Part shown: positions 31,701 to 38,963 of the stretch, piece by piece
Position numbering within the stretch: position 1 is the stretch's first letter
Layout of the letters: each line of letters begins with the position of its first letter
Source of the DNA: Aurelia coerulea
Lineage: Eukaryota; Cnidaria; Scyphozoa; Semaeostomeae; Ulmaridae
Assembly: GCA_039566865.1 (NCBI GenBank)
Contig: CM076943.1
Coordinates: forward strand, 30,388,663-30,452,662
DNA: 64,000 bases
Direction of reading: 5' to 3'
The notes under the pieces: model-generated
What the model saw: the letters and a program-made list of their open reading frames with translations, nothing else
What the model was told of the DNA's origin: nothing
Database searches by the model: none
Program-made: the position numbers and the translations under genes

Positions 31701-33779
31701 GATATACAAAGAGTTCTAATCTCCACTCAAAATAAATAAGAATATTCTTATTCATTTTGAGTGGAGATCAGAACTGTTTGTATCACAAAGATTGCAGTGG
31801 TTTGCCTCATAATGTAGACATAAAATTGGCAAATTTGGTAAACACTAAATTAAAGATAGAGGTACTTGTTACTTTTATACTATTTTTTCCCTGTTACCTG
31901 TGTTCAAATGTATATACTGTAGGGGCTTGTCATTTGGATGTTATGTTATTGTAAATATTTATTTTAGATCACAATTTTCCTTATGATTTTGTAAGTTGGC
32001 TCCTTGAAAATCATTATTGCTTGCTGAAGGACAACCCTCCTTAAAGGGGCTTTGCCATCATAATGTAAACAATTCTGTAAAATGTAAATACTGCACGTGT
32101 CCATTTTTCTCCATTATTTTTGTAGTTTGTTTGGTGGCTTCACTCAAGCAATCAAAAAGTAACCATTGAAAATCCATTTATTTCGGAGCAATTGTAAGAG
32201 ATATGAATGTTTGGTTTTGTATATACTGTACAAGGATTTTTTTTTAAATAACGCTCCTCGCATTTTTGAGAAAAAGATAAACAGTCTGCGCGATCTATAA
32301 AAAATTGCAAAATCATTGTTTTGAGTAAAATTTGGGGACAGAACCCCTTTAAAGGAAGTACAAAGACAAGCATGATTTGCATGGAGTCAGCTATTTGCTC
32401 TGCACAGCATCCAGAATAACTAACTGTATGAAATTCATAAAAATGAAGACAAATGATGGCAAAGGCTGCTGGCCCTTTAAGCATACAAAATTATAATAAA
32501 ACAATATAAACTGTAAATGATAGTATCTCTACCAACTGAGCATCCAACCGCTTGCCCTACCTGTATGACAACAATGTAGTGATAAGAATGAGAAAATCCT
32601 TTATCGTTGTTCAAGGTGGTTCTGTATCCTTTTTTGTCAGAAAGTAAAAACAACAGAACACCAACCTGCCATTGTAGTAACCATTGAGAAATATACAACC
32701 CTCAGTGAGCTTGTTGAATTTGCTTCTCTCCTACATGGTGATGAGGGGTCATTGCTGTTGGATTGGTCACCATTCTCATCATAAGTTGGTGTTCTTATGA
32801 TCAGCTCTTTTGACAGAAAATCTTCTTCTGGATCATTTTGATTTTGAATTCCAGCCAGAGCAAGGGAATCTTCTTCTGTTTCTATGGTCATTTTTACAGG
32901 GCTTTGGTGGCTGCTACTCCTAAAGAAATAAATAAACCGTTAAGCCTTGTTACAACATATACAGTTGCTGATCTTTTACAATCTGATTGGCCAGTTTTGT
33001 TGAGCACAGCAATGTGATGAAATTCTTACTTTATATTGCAGCCCAAAAACCTTATGGGACATTTTCATAACATTTATAGGGTTTCCCAAAATTTGTGTGT
33101 ATAATTGGAGCTGTTGCAGCAGGTGCTGTGCATTCTATTGTTCCATCTTGATACTATTTCAAAGGATATGCTCTAACTTGGAGTTTGAGATCTATGTTTC
33201 AGTCAATTGGACAAGTGGTTACTGATTTATGGAAGAAGAAAAACGATCTTGCTGTCCAGACCAGAAATGTTGTGTTGCTGTTGCATTTTTTCTACATTTG
33301 AAAATGTAACCCAATTTAACCCTGTCACATAAAATGGTCTTTCCTTATTTCAATCATGAATTCAAAATTTCCAAAATGTATAGCCCATAGGAAGTACAAT
33401 TTGTTTACAGAAGACTGATGTGATGTGATAGATCAGATGATTTTAGAAATGATTGAGAGGACCAGAGGCATCCTTTTGCAAGTTGCATCCATCCTTTTGC
33501 ATGTGAATTTCATTTCAGCAGCTGCTGCACACAACACACACGCACACCTCAGTTACAGCGCGCGGTGCAATCCCCACATTGTGATTTCACAGTATAAATT
33601 TGGAAGCAGCAAAAGACTGTACTTTTGCACTGGAAACATTGGTCACCTTGGTCTCCTCATCATCAAGGACAAGGTTGGCACCGAACAAAATTATTTCATT
33701 TGTCAGTGCAATCAATAGGATAAGTTGTTCATTTACCTTCTAAATAAGAAAGTAAAAAATTTAGCTTACCCTTAAGCAT
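13595..33779 (-). CDS. MFSD8-like: MFSD8/CLN7-like transporter gene, copy A (5' partial duplicate)
   Basis: Five coding exons (226, 44, 244, 114 and 136 bp) match copy B in length, order and splice phase, and all are open. They cover the acidic N-terminal tail and the first transmembrane half of a major facilitator protein. Mammalian MFSD8/CLN7 is a lysosomal membrane protein reported as an endolysosomal chloride channel. Landmarks: IDQNVSPKFLGW, FGRWMHYRPNREPL, LLGMTRGSITVARS and INLYTLPAF. Exons 6-10 of copy B have no counterpart that I can find left of 13595. Intron homology to copy B ends near 13.02 kb, so this is probably a truncated duplicate. It could give a half-length protein or be a pseudogene. 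The 6.1 kb Ngaro element sits in intron 3 on the opposite strand. Confidence 0.75.
15536..15649 (-). CDS. Copy A exon 4
   Basis: 114 bp between TTTTACAG|GG and ATCAG|GTAAG. It completes the Gly codon left by exon 3 and encodes SITVARSIITETRAKEKRSR followed by FANLTMSMTLGFTLGS, the conserved MFS loop and helix region. It differs from copy B at about five bases and one residue (Lys versus Asn). Confidence 0.85.
16013..16561 (+). repeat. Ngaro A1 repeat (left terminus)
   Basis: 549 bp beginning ATAGGGATAAGAATG and ending GGCAAATTTTCTTTTTCG. It is repeated without visible change at 21268-21816. It should contain the promoter, although I see no clear core motif. Confidence 0.92.
16594..16986 (+). 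CDS. Ngaro Gag-like protein, N-terminal frame
   Basis: The ATG at 16594 follows A1 by 32 bases and opens a 130-codon frame (MDDYANDSRSSQDALSGQNF). It has a predicted helical stretch (DSRLSALETSMLGIQEGLDS) and then a Ser/Pro-rich linker. The frame runs to TAG at 16984, but the rest of the Gag-like protein continues in the -1 frame from about 16902. A canonical slippery heptamer A AAT TTA lies in frame at 16926-16932 inside the overlap. Alternatively, a one-base loss in the TCTTTGTG tract just downstream broke a single ORF. Confidence 0.7.
   Translation: MDDYANDSRSSQDALSGQNFDSRLSALETSMLGIQEGLDSILRAQNVSNQPGISGIPASSVSGGSSIHAPSFVSVVSSQMSMPGVTLPTQSAPPSLPSTSSSSQPLLDFTKNLMSLCPQNFCQTKMRLRG
16902..17666 (+). 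CDS. Ngaro Gag-like protein, C-terminal frame with Zn knuckle
   Basis: Open from 16902 with no ATG before the conserved region (VPAKFLSNQDASPGLAV, GYLVNIIRKNLFVDF). The C-terminal part has a Cys/His cluster (CLKFNYSQCLFNPCRFQH followed by CLYCKGQHTAFDC) like that of DIRS/Ngaro Gag proteins, then a basic Ser/Arg/Lys tail. It ends at TGA 17664-17666. The RT frame continues in the same phase after that single stop. Confidence 0.75.
   Translation, partial: PTSARFYEKFNVFVPAKFLSNQDASPGLAVSGVLGPVPGYLVNIIRKNLFVDFTMLRPCNLDKLPAVEPVGPQLTKLLKCDKTSDLKPVESFLDWAEAWGVYAGVVSKHFPAKLSDLIGYFLLIAKTSRDTSCKGWLTYDRAFRKKAAEDPSLSWSAVDLSLYITSVLKPESMDRRQFRSAKRGDFEDPKVCLKFNYSQCLFNPCRFQHICLYCKGQHTAFDCSQKQKDQSESGPKSKRDRSPSPERSSKRKSK
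17685..19298 (+). CDS. Ngaro reverse transcriptase-RNase H
   Basis: About 537 residues counted from the TTG at 17685; in-frame sequence is open back to the Gag stop at 17666. RT motifs: KWRLITDLS (111-119), MAKFDIKRAY (158-167), LPFGLRSAP (194-202), catalytic YLDD (228-231) and FLGFELD (about 275). RNase H acidic residues fit D395 (TSDAAGS), E428 (IKEMIPI), D453 (KSDN) and D503 (KADALSR). There is no plausible ATG before the conserved N-terminal block; the first Met near residue 81 would remove it. Synthesis therefore probably depends on the upstream frame. It ends at TAG 19296-19298, inside the recombinase frame. Confidence 0.93.
   Translation: MAVTDLLLPSPFYVTPLNVDAWISHLDLFPHADKDWLLNGLIFGFKLEIQCAVVVSAESNCRSAKVHGDVINNYLKEEINMGSIAGPFSNPPILDLHINRFGVIPKSTPGKWRLITDLSFPIDGSVNTFIPDSKASVSYEGIPEAISKMVKLGPGALMAKFDIKRAYRLLPVNDQDRKYLGMKWDGKFYIDLALPFGLRSAPQIFTRFADILRTLFERTGPVRYIQHYLDDFFIVGEPKSNECQVALNNCFRVCQSLGVPLAEDKTEGPSTCITFLGFELDSLAMELRLPAIKLEKIKAKLKLWESRRSGTKRKLLSLIGSLQHCCQAIVLGRPFLRRLIDRAYSVSELHHFVHLSAWEKEDLDWWNTLLQEWNGRSLFLFPKWEKAPDMFVTSDAAGSIGFGAFYNDESFAERWPAEAAPLNIAIKEMIPIVVAANLWGNGWQRKRIAFKSDNMAVVFCLRNGTCNEKHLAFLLRELSLLAVKNNFTFTAIHIPGRENRKADALSRFNFQAFHKDAPLTKIQSVPRDLLVRLISLP
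19193..20254 (+). CDS. Ngaro tyrosine recombinase
   Basis: The -1 frame relative to RT is open from 19193 and overlaps the RT end by about 105 bases. The N-terminal SAM-like domain begins near SSNTKRTYSSAQRKFVNFCE. Counting from 19406, catalytic residues fit R113 (FFGFLRAAEF), K154 (RYSKTDQ), H227 and R230 (LHSFRVGAAS), W253 and the probable nucleophile Y261 (GRWSSDAYKVYIK). It would integrate a circular cDNA without target duplication. No ATG precedes the core domain, and an in-frame C CCT TTG heptamer lies in the overlap at 19235-19241. Confidence 0.92.
   Translation, partial: CVISLQFSGLSQGCPFDQNTVCSSRLAGSPDISALDSNWQQLLSNGLSSNTKRTYSSAQRKFVNFCEKFGLLNDNGSAIPASELTLLRFVASLSSTCQASSIRVYLSAIRSLHVQNGAEDPLLGCLRIPLVLKGLRRVQPSNRPSKIPITPFVLCAIKAYLNLDEFNDCMFWAACCTAFFGFLRAAEFTTSPEALKENKFLSVSDISIDNQANPDVIFIRLRYSKTDQFGEGCTIPLAASESPICPVTAIIKYLWLRGPSQGPLFVCKDLRPLSKQMLNYRLQKALNSAGLKGSYTLHSFRVGAASTAAALGFPDHLIQAMGRWSSDAYKVYIKLPIERLITSSRCLGSSSRQ
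20518..20820 (+). repeat. Degenerate repeats in the Ngaro 3' untranslated region
   Basis: Words of the form GCCATTGAGATGGTTGTTGCC recur about seven times at irregular spacing of roughly 40-60 bp, for example GCGCCATTGAGTTGG and GGCCGTTGAGATGAG. No ORF. Possible roles are packaging or RNA structure, both unproven. Confidence 0.5.
21056..21267 (+). repeat. Ngaro B1 repeat
   Basis: 212 bp starting GTGGAGAAAATTCTG and ending CTGAAGCAAGAATTAA. It directly abuts A2. It matches B2 (21907-22118) except CTGCCATT versus CTGCTATT. Confidence 0.9.
21268..21816 (+). repeat. Ngaro A2 repeat
   Basis: 549-bp copy of A1. The B1-A2 border (AATTAA|ATAGGG) reproduces the junction of a circular intermediate and defines the element's two outer ends. 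Confidence 0.92.
21907..22118 (+). repeat. Ngaro B2 repeat (right terminus)
   Basis: 212-bp copy of B1. Host intron sequence resumes with CCATAAAAATACC, which aligns to CCATACAAATACC in copy B. Confidence 0.9.
22692..22935 (-). CDS. Copy A exon 3
   Basis: 244 bp between TTTCAG|ATTGATC and CAAGAG|GTAATA. It encodes the core MFS segment including FLGWVNCAFYAGASLSDVIF, GRWMHYRPNREPL and the helix ending MVSRILLGMTRG. The protein is identical to copy B and the DNA differs at only about four positions, far fewer than in neighbouring introns or exon 1. Confidence 0.9.
23397..24179. mobile_element. Mariner-like long-TIR MITE (GGGTGTCCC family)
   Basis: The ends are CAGGATGTCCCAAAAA and, reversed, CCGGGTGTCCCAAAAAAA. 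The arms remain similar for roughly 250 bp. TA lies at the left (23395-23396) and a mutated AA at the right. MFSD8-like copy B has the unoccupied TA site near 53294, so the insertion postdates the duplication. Confidence 0.75.
24410..25185 (-). mobile_element. LINE 3' fragment with Cys/His knuckle
   Basis: The minus strand from about 25180 to a stop at 24915 reads as a LINE C terminus: NPVCRCGTADEDSEHFLLHC, then HFFEEARRDLL, LCHLILFG and TITYIKATKRFN. The sequence is 5'-truncated. The GC-rich stretch at 24660-24800 is probably its 3' UTR. The whole block is absent from the matching intron of copy B near 53930. Confidence 0.7.
26090..26953. mobile_element. TTAA-flanked MITE in copy A intron 2
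   Basis: TTAA lies at 26086-26089 and 26954-26957. The ends CCCTATCTGGAGCAGGG and (reversed) CCCTGTTTGGATGGACTGGG are imperfect inverted repeats. A G12/CGTTTTTCG/CCCC hairpin lies inside the left end. Copy B has the empty site CACTGTTAACATACT (TTAA at 54252-54255) with both flanks matching, so one TTAA was duplicated. Confidence 0.92.
26975..27018 (-). CDS. Copy A exon 2 (44-bp micro-exon)
   Basis: The acceptor is TTTTATAG|CC and the donor is CAAAAG|GTATAT. It encodes AIGICISSTWPFMQK, the end of transmembrane helix 1 with the Trp-Pro typical of this family. It joins the one-base overhang of exon 1 and exon 3 in phase. A TTAA MITE lies 21 bp beyond its donor. Confidence 0.85.
28075..28991. 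mobile_element. Mariner-like long-TIR foldback (GGGTGTCCC family)
   Basis: The ends read CCGGGTGTCCCAAAAAAAGG and, reversed, CCGGGTGTCCCACAAAAAGG. The arms stay complementary for more than 200 bp, both reaching a GGTTTGGCC / GGCCAAAACC region. TA follows the right end; the left flank is TATG. No transposase ORF. Confidence 0.8.
29018..29538. repeat. Large palindrome (arms about 250 bp)
   Basis: Left-arm words (AATCCCAGCAATCGGCATTA, GTAATAACCAGC, CAAGGTTTTGCC-like) recur in inverse order on the right (TAATGCCGATTACTGGGATT, GGCTGGTTATTAC). The centre is near 29280. It lies directly beside the preceding element. Short ORFs on both arms are mirror images and not genes. Confidence 0.75.
29947..31404. 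mobile_element. Inverted-repeat element with GACCAATATGACC repeats
   Basis: About 75-bp inverted ends start GATATTGTTCTAGACCA and carry several copies of GGACCAATATGACC in both orientations. A 20-bp direct repeat (GACCAGTATGACCACTGCTA) occurs three times at 30026-30085. Copy B lacks this block. No protein is recognised inside, and no TSD is obvious. Confidence 0.65.
31584..31902. repeat. Near-perfect palindromic foldback, about 320 bp
   Basis: It starts ACAGGTAACAGGGAAAAA and ends with the inverse. The arms, about 158 bp each, meet at AATAAGAATATTCTTATT near 31743. Copy B has the uninterrupted site (TTTAGATGTATATGCTGTAG at about 58175), so this is an insertion. Confidence 0.8.
32045..32347. 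mobile_element. TTAA-flanked MITE, AGGGGC subfamily
   Basis: The ends AGGGGCTTTGCC and (reversed) AGGGGTTCTGTC are flanked by TTAA at left (32041-32044) and TTTAAA at right. Related copies with a shared core (TTTGTTTGGTGGCTTCACTC) lie at about 58850-59140 and 47780-48030. The 58.9 kb copy is at the same intron position, so that insertion predates the gene duplication. Confidence 0.55.
32666..32919 (-). CDS. Copy A exon 1 (translation start at 32891)
   Basis: The acceptor TTTCTTTAG|GAGTAG opens the exon and the ATG is at 32891-32889. It encodes an acidic, Ser/Asn-rich N-terminal tail (MTIETEEDSLALAGIQNQND) followed by SSLRVVYFSMVTTMA at the start of helix 1. The donor is GGCAG|GTTGG. The coding part is 226 bp as in copy B, but only about 70% of residues match, mostly differing in the tail. 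Confidence 0.85.
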
Positions 33780-33860
33780 GATATGTTCTTTGCTGATCGT
33801 TGTATTCGTCTGCACTTGCAGCCTTCAAGCAACTTTTTTCTGTAAACTAGACACCTCCGA
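33770..33860 (-). other. Copy A noncoding first exon with upstream ORF start
   Basis: The donor AAGG|GTAAGC at 33770 matches the copy B donor position. An ATG at 33779-33777 begins an 11-codon upstream ORF that is completed in exon 1 and stops two bases before the main ATG. The 5' limit of the exon is not visible, so the right coordinate is a guess from homology with 61340-61440. Confidence 0.5.
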
Positions 33861-34196
33861 TGACGATGTAAAGATGTTTTCAAAAGCTTACGCAACAGTC
33901 TGTACAGCAACAACAACGAATGGTGCAACGAATGGTGCGACAAATAAGATAGCAAATTCCAAGAATTGTTGTTGTTGTTCACTTATTTCATATCGATATG
34001 TACATCAGAGCTTACTACATATACAACTTCATATGTACAAACAAACTAATCCAAATCGATGAAAAAAACTAAAGAAAATAAATAAATGAATTGTATCATT
34101 AGATAAATGTACACGATTGAATATTTTTACAGTGTTTTACAAATAGGGATACAGAAAAGCTAACTTTCGGAGACGTACTGGCAAGCATTGCATTTC

Positions 34197-34520
34197 CCGG
34201 GGGGGGGGGGTACTTCACATATTTTGGGTACAGGGACGTGCCATCGGGAAGGGTATCGATTTTCGTGATTTTGGTATAAAGAACGGTATTGATTTTCACG
34301 ATTTTGGTACAAGGAACGGTATCGATTTTCGCGATTTTGGTTTAAAGAACGATTTTGGTATACTTTTTCGGAAAATTGGTATAAGGTCGGGTATACTTTT
34401 TCGCAAAATTGGTATAAAGTCGGGTATACTTTTTCGCAAAATTGGTATAAGGAACGGGTATGTTTTAGAAGCTTCGATGGCACGTCCCCGACCAAAATCT
34501 GGTCAAGTAACCCCCCCGGG
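34197..34520. mobile_element. GGGTACTT-ended foldback with 33-bp internal repeats
   Basis: The inverted ends each comprise a G-run, a TACTT block, an ATTTTGG block and a GGACGTGCCATCG block. Between 34255 and 34460 a 33-bp unit (GGTATCGATTTTCGTGATTT and onward) occurs about six times, which creates a spurious 11-residue-repeat ORF on the minus strand. Same family as 2876-3814. Confidence 0.7.
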
Positions 34521-34784
34521 GTTGCATTTACAGTTTGGTTATCACACATATGAAACTACTTAAATTTTTGACGGATTTTATTTCATTCGGCAGTCCATTC
34601 CAGATTTGAGGTCCCAATGATTGTAGGCTATTAGAACCAAAGGTGACTTGATTTGGTCAATAATGTTGTAAATCATTTGGGTTTCGCGATGAGTATGCAG
34701 ATGGTCTAATCATAGTTAATATGATCTAATTTTGAAAAGATCATGCATGAACGATGGATTTAGATTTTCAAAGTCTTAAAAGTC

Positions 34785-35463
34785 TCAACGCAGATAACTC
34801 CCAGACGGGAAATATGCATTGTACACCGACGCAGCTTTTCTGCAAAGTTCAGAGATATGCGGTTCAAAATTTAGTTTATAATCTAGTTTAATACCTAGTA
34901 ATAAGACAGTTTCTTCAGACTTTATCAGTTTTCCTTGGATGTTGAAGTCTTGTCCACTGGTATTTGCTTGATCATTTCTAATAAGGAGAGCATGGAACTT
35001 TTCTGGATCTGGTATCATTTGATTTTGTTTCAACCAATTCAAATCAACTCCAGCTTCTTCCTCCAGTACCTCATTCAAATTTGATGAAGTCTTGGAAAAA
35101 TAAGCAAGAGTGTTAACGTCGGCATAATTATGTGATGTTGCTTGTTTGATGAACAAAAAGAGATCGTTTATGTAAACATTGAATAAAATAGGGCCCAAAA
35201 CAGAGCCTTGCGGTACTCCTGATCAAATAGTTTGAAAAGAGCTATACGTATTATTGATTCCCACAGACTGTTTCCGCCGTTTCAGGAAGGAGTAAACAAG
35301 GACAATAGCTTTTTCATCGAAACCATATGCATGTAGTTTGGCTATCATGTGGAATGCGATCAAAAGCTTTCAACAAGTCCATTAGGACAGCCCCTACAAT
35401 ATCGTTGTTATCTTCAAGCATTCTTATGAAGACATTGTAAAAGAGTATCAAATGAGGTATGGT
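34785..35463 (-). mobile_element. LINE reverse transcriptase relic with catalytic and nonsense lesions
   Basis: The minus strand encodes a Jockey/CR1-type RT segment: SGVPQGSVLGPILFNVYIND, then a metal-binding motif reading YADVNT where YADD is expected, then VLLLGIKLDYKLNFEPHI. Upstream codons (AYGFDEKAIVLVYSFLKRRK) continue in frame, but a TGA replaces the expected Trp just before SGVPQGS. The copy is therefore dead twice over. Its right side meets the end of the element at 35480. Confidence 0.75.
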
Positions 35464-35479
35464 ACGGAACGAGCTTTAA

Positions 35480-37318
35480 GGTTACTGTACCCCTTCAGGA
35501 CGATAACCGATACATTTTTGGATTTTTAGATCATTGGATAGCACACAAATCTACTTACAATTTCTTATAATTTCAAGGAATTTTACTTTATTTTTCAGCG
35601 AATTATCAGCAATTTAAAGTAAGGTCTTTTCAGTTAGGAAAATGCTGTTTACATGACGAGGAATATTTGAGAACTAAAGGTTAAAGGTTTCCAGTGCCTT
35701 TGATTTCCTGGGCAAGAACAGAAAAATTCAAATCTAGCTTTTTTCCTCACTGTTTGTCTGAATGGAATGATCTTGAACCAGAACTGAGACTAGCACCATC
35801 TGTCGTGGTTTTTAAGAAAAAAGTTCTGTCAGTTATCCGCCCCCCTGCAAAATCGGTATTTGGGATTCACGACCCATTATGTTTATCCCAGCTTACCCAA
35901 CTTAGAGTGGGTCTCAGCAAATTGAACTTTCACAAATTCAGGCATAATTTTAAGGATACTGTAAACCCAATGTGCCCTACGAACGATGGTGTAGAGGATA
36001 CGGAACACTTTTTGTTTCTTTGCCCTTCCTTTGGGCTCCAACGACAAAACCTTCTTGCTGGAATACTTCCATTATTAGGACCACTTGGATATGATAATCT
36101 CTCAAATTAGATCCTAACGCAGCTCCTATTGTATGGTGATAAAAACCTCCCCAATGATGTCAACAGGAACATACTCGAGCTAACGTTAAAATTTATCCAA
36201 GAAACTGGTCGATTAGATTGAGCTCATTTTAAACCTTGTCACAAGCCACACAACCAAGTACGCTCGTTTTCTTTGCAAAATTATTATTATTTTTTGTTGT
36301 CTTTTGTTTTTTGTTTGTTTTTTTCCTTAAGTCTTTTTTTCTGTTCTTTTTTGCTTTGTTCCTAGTTAAGTCTTAATGTATACAAATGTACTTTTTCAAT
36401 TTTTTTAAGTCCTCGGGGTTGACATTTTATTTGCTCCTCTTGGTATCGTAATCGTAGTGTTGTAAAGTAGGTTAAGTAATGTAGGTAGTAATTTATTATG
36501 TAAATTTTTAGATGGTATATATAGAAAAAAAAAATTTCCTGTTGAATGGATTTTGCGGTTATAGTACCAATTATATCATTGTAAACTCTGCGCTAAATAC
36601 ATACAGGATCATTCTGCTTACTCTTGTGGCCAGTTTAATGTTAATCATTTACAATAGTGGAATTGTATGCTGAAAACCTATTACAGCCCGTTTCTCAAAA
36701 TCAAATTTTCAGCAACCAATGGGTATTCATACAGCTCCCTGTACCCAACGGCTTGATGTGATTAGCTGAAATTTGGCAGACAGAGAGAAAAAGCATAGGG
36801 GGACTAAACAGTGTCTCACTTTTGAGAAAAATTGTATGGTCCAAATCTACCCTGGGTACCAGAGCCAAACAATAATAAAATAAAAAATAAAAAGAGAATT
36901 CCTTCTAATTTTGAGGCTCTGGTACCTAGAGTAGGTCCAAATCTAACATTTGAATGAATCTCAAAACGAGGCCAGGGAGCGAGGGGCAAAATGGTTTATT
37001 AATTTTTCTGAAGCTAAGGTATGCAAAGGAAATTTGAGACAAATTTGCTAGATTAATGTGCTGAGAATGCAAATATCTCATTAAGATTTAAATGAAACTT
37101 ATCTGGGGGGACAGGGAGGTTCTAGAAGGGGGAAGGTCCAATTTTCATATCTTAAGATGTATAACGCACAATTTTTTGATATTTGTATTCTTTTTGGCTT
37201 ACGAATACTCACCATTTAATGATGAATTGAATGATGTATAATTTATACGTGTTATGTCGTGGGGGTGATAATCAAGAGAGAAAACACCGTGAGTGGTTAC
37301 TGAAGGGGTACAGTAACC
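35480..37318. mobile_element. TTAA-flanked element, GGTTACTGTACCCC family
   Basis: TTAA lies at 35476-35479 and 37319-37322, with 19-bp perfect inverted ends (GGTTACTGTACCCCTTCAG). A second right end of the family with about 200 bp of shared flank lies at 39650-39911. The interior carries a plus-strand LINE fragment. No transposase is recognisable. Confidence 0.75.
35680..36530 (+). mobile_element. LINE 3' fragment (C-terminal knuckle domain) inside the TTAA element
   Basis: The frame 35694-36110 reads as a LINE C terminus: RTEKFKSSFFPHCLSEWNDL, LTQLRVGLSKLNFHKFRHNF and MCPTNDGVEDTEHFLFLCPS. One stop at 36108 precedes further matching codons (KNLPNDVNRNILEL), so the frame is broken. A 3' UTR ends in an A-run near 36523. 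The same family occurs at 40480-40740. Confidence 0.75.
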
Positions 37319-37461
37319 TTAACCTTAACAACAGAGAAGACACAAGTATCGAGTTTTCCTTTATGATCTTGACATCCTTCTTTATTACTTTAAACCAATG
37401 CTAGCGAGATTCTGGTTGGTTAGGCGCATTCCAGTCTTTCTCAAGCACTGTATGCCCTTAT

Positions 37462-38005
37462 CCCTATCTGACCTGGGTGTTTTGAAATACTCAATGCCTG
37501 GGGGGGGGGGGGGGCTCTGCTTATTCCTATTGTCATGTGAGACATGGCAACCAAACTTGGCACAAAGGTTGTTCATTATATAAACAATCGAAATTTGGAA
37601 TCATAATTCAATTAGCGATGTTGTTGTTGTTGTTTCTAGAGCATGATTATGATTATGATGTCATATAAATGAAAGGTTGCTAAAAGGTCATGAAACTTGA
37701 CTTTTCATAAAGAAATGAAAGATATAGATCAAAACATATATAAATTGATAATTTAGACTTAATTGGACCAATTAAACATGATTAAGAATGATACAAAGTA
37801 TGTTTTTCACATAGTGCAATATGAAAAATTGGTAACCATGGAGACAAGGCTAAAAATATTATGTCTACATTGTTACAGTGACATTGCTCCATGGTACAAA
37901 GTTAAACTTACGAAATCTCAGAGGCCTGCTGCATACATGGAAAACGGTCTAAACAAACATAAACTGGGGGGGGGGGCGGAATCCGACCCCCTAGGTCATA
38001 TAGGG
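37462..38005. mobile_element. TTAA-family MITE, CCCTATCT subfamily
   Basis: The ends CCCTATCTGACCTGGG and (reversed) CCCTATATGACCTAGG match at 14 of 16 positions. Flanks are TTAT (37458-37461) and TTAA (38006-38009). The left end continues GTGTTTTGAAATACTCAATG, resembling the right end of 1182-1759. G-run hairpins lie inside both ends. Confidence 0.75.
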
Positions 38006-38675
38006 TTAAGCCAAATACACTAAATAAATAAACACTAAGAGCTTTCACAAGACTCTTGTGCAGGTGGTAATCCATCTTTGTCCACTCTTCCCACGCTAGC
38101 ATCACTTATCCAAGATTTCTAAATACAGAATCAATCAATATTCTCTTTGGTGGTTACGGCGGAAACGTTATAATCTACATTACAAGTATCAAATTTGAGT
38201 CATAGTAACAAAGATTACCGCTAAACGCTACGAATGGAAGAAAAACAAGTCTAGAATAAAATGAATGGGCAATACCTTACGAAAATTGGCTTAAATGTAC
38301 CTGTATTACAACATGTTGCGTGCCATATGATTTTCTGTAAGCACCAATGAAAGCGAAAGGGTTTCATCAAGTATGGCATAAGTTGCTTTTCACAATTTTC
38401 CATAGATTATGGAGAAGATATTTAGTATACTAACTGTACGAATAGTTCTTTCAACTGTCCGATTGCCTCCCGGTGCCTACGGTGGCGCGTTTTCCATTAT
38501 TCAGAAACCTATAGTTGCGTATGCTGCTGTTAATAGCATCAGTCAAAGGGACCGCAAGCTCGTTTGCAGCTAAAAAACCCATTTTGGTGGTATTTGATCT
38601 TCGCTCGTTGCTTTTCTAACGTCAAAGGACCATAGTTGTTCTCAAGCTTAATGTCCTAAAAGTTTGACTTTATCT

Positions 38676-38963
38676 CTATAAGGGTGTCACATACATTATG
38701 CCATTTGATTGAATATGTTGATTAGTTCTACCTTCTAAATTAATATCACTAGATGTATTCTCCTTCTCAAAGCTGAATTCGAATTTCTTTGGGGCCATTT
38801 TCTTGTAAAGAGCAATGTAAGTGACTATTGCTACGAATACCATGGCACACATCCATGAGTAAGTATACCTTGGTCCGATGTCCACGTATGATGCTGATCC
38901 AACTAATGGTGCTGCAATGCGTGCAATGTTGCCAGATGCAGATATGATGCCAACACTAGTGCC
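38676..38963 (-). CDS. Copy B exon 10 (terminal)
   Basis: Acceptor ATCGTAG|GGCACT, phase 0 after exon 9, stop TAG at 38678-38676. It encodes GTSVGIISASGNIARIAAPL, the last helix (SWMCAMVFVAIVTYIALYKK) and a Ser/Asn-rich tail. The GNIAR-APL block matches the conserved penultimate segment of MFSD8 proteins. Confidence 0.85.
   Translation of the reverse strand, partial: GTSVGIISASGNIARIAAPLVGSASYVDIGPRYTYSWMCAMVFVAIVTYIALYKKMAPKKFEFSFEKENTSSDINLEGRTNQHIQSNGIMYVTPL

Noticed and set aside
34160..34549. 129-codon ORF with 11-residue repeats
   Set aside because: The repeat is the translation of a 33-bp tandem array inside a foldback element, not a protein family.
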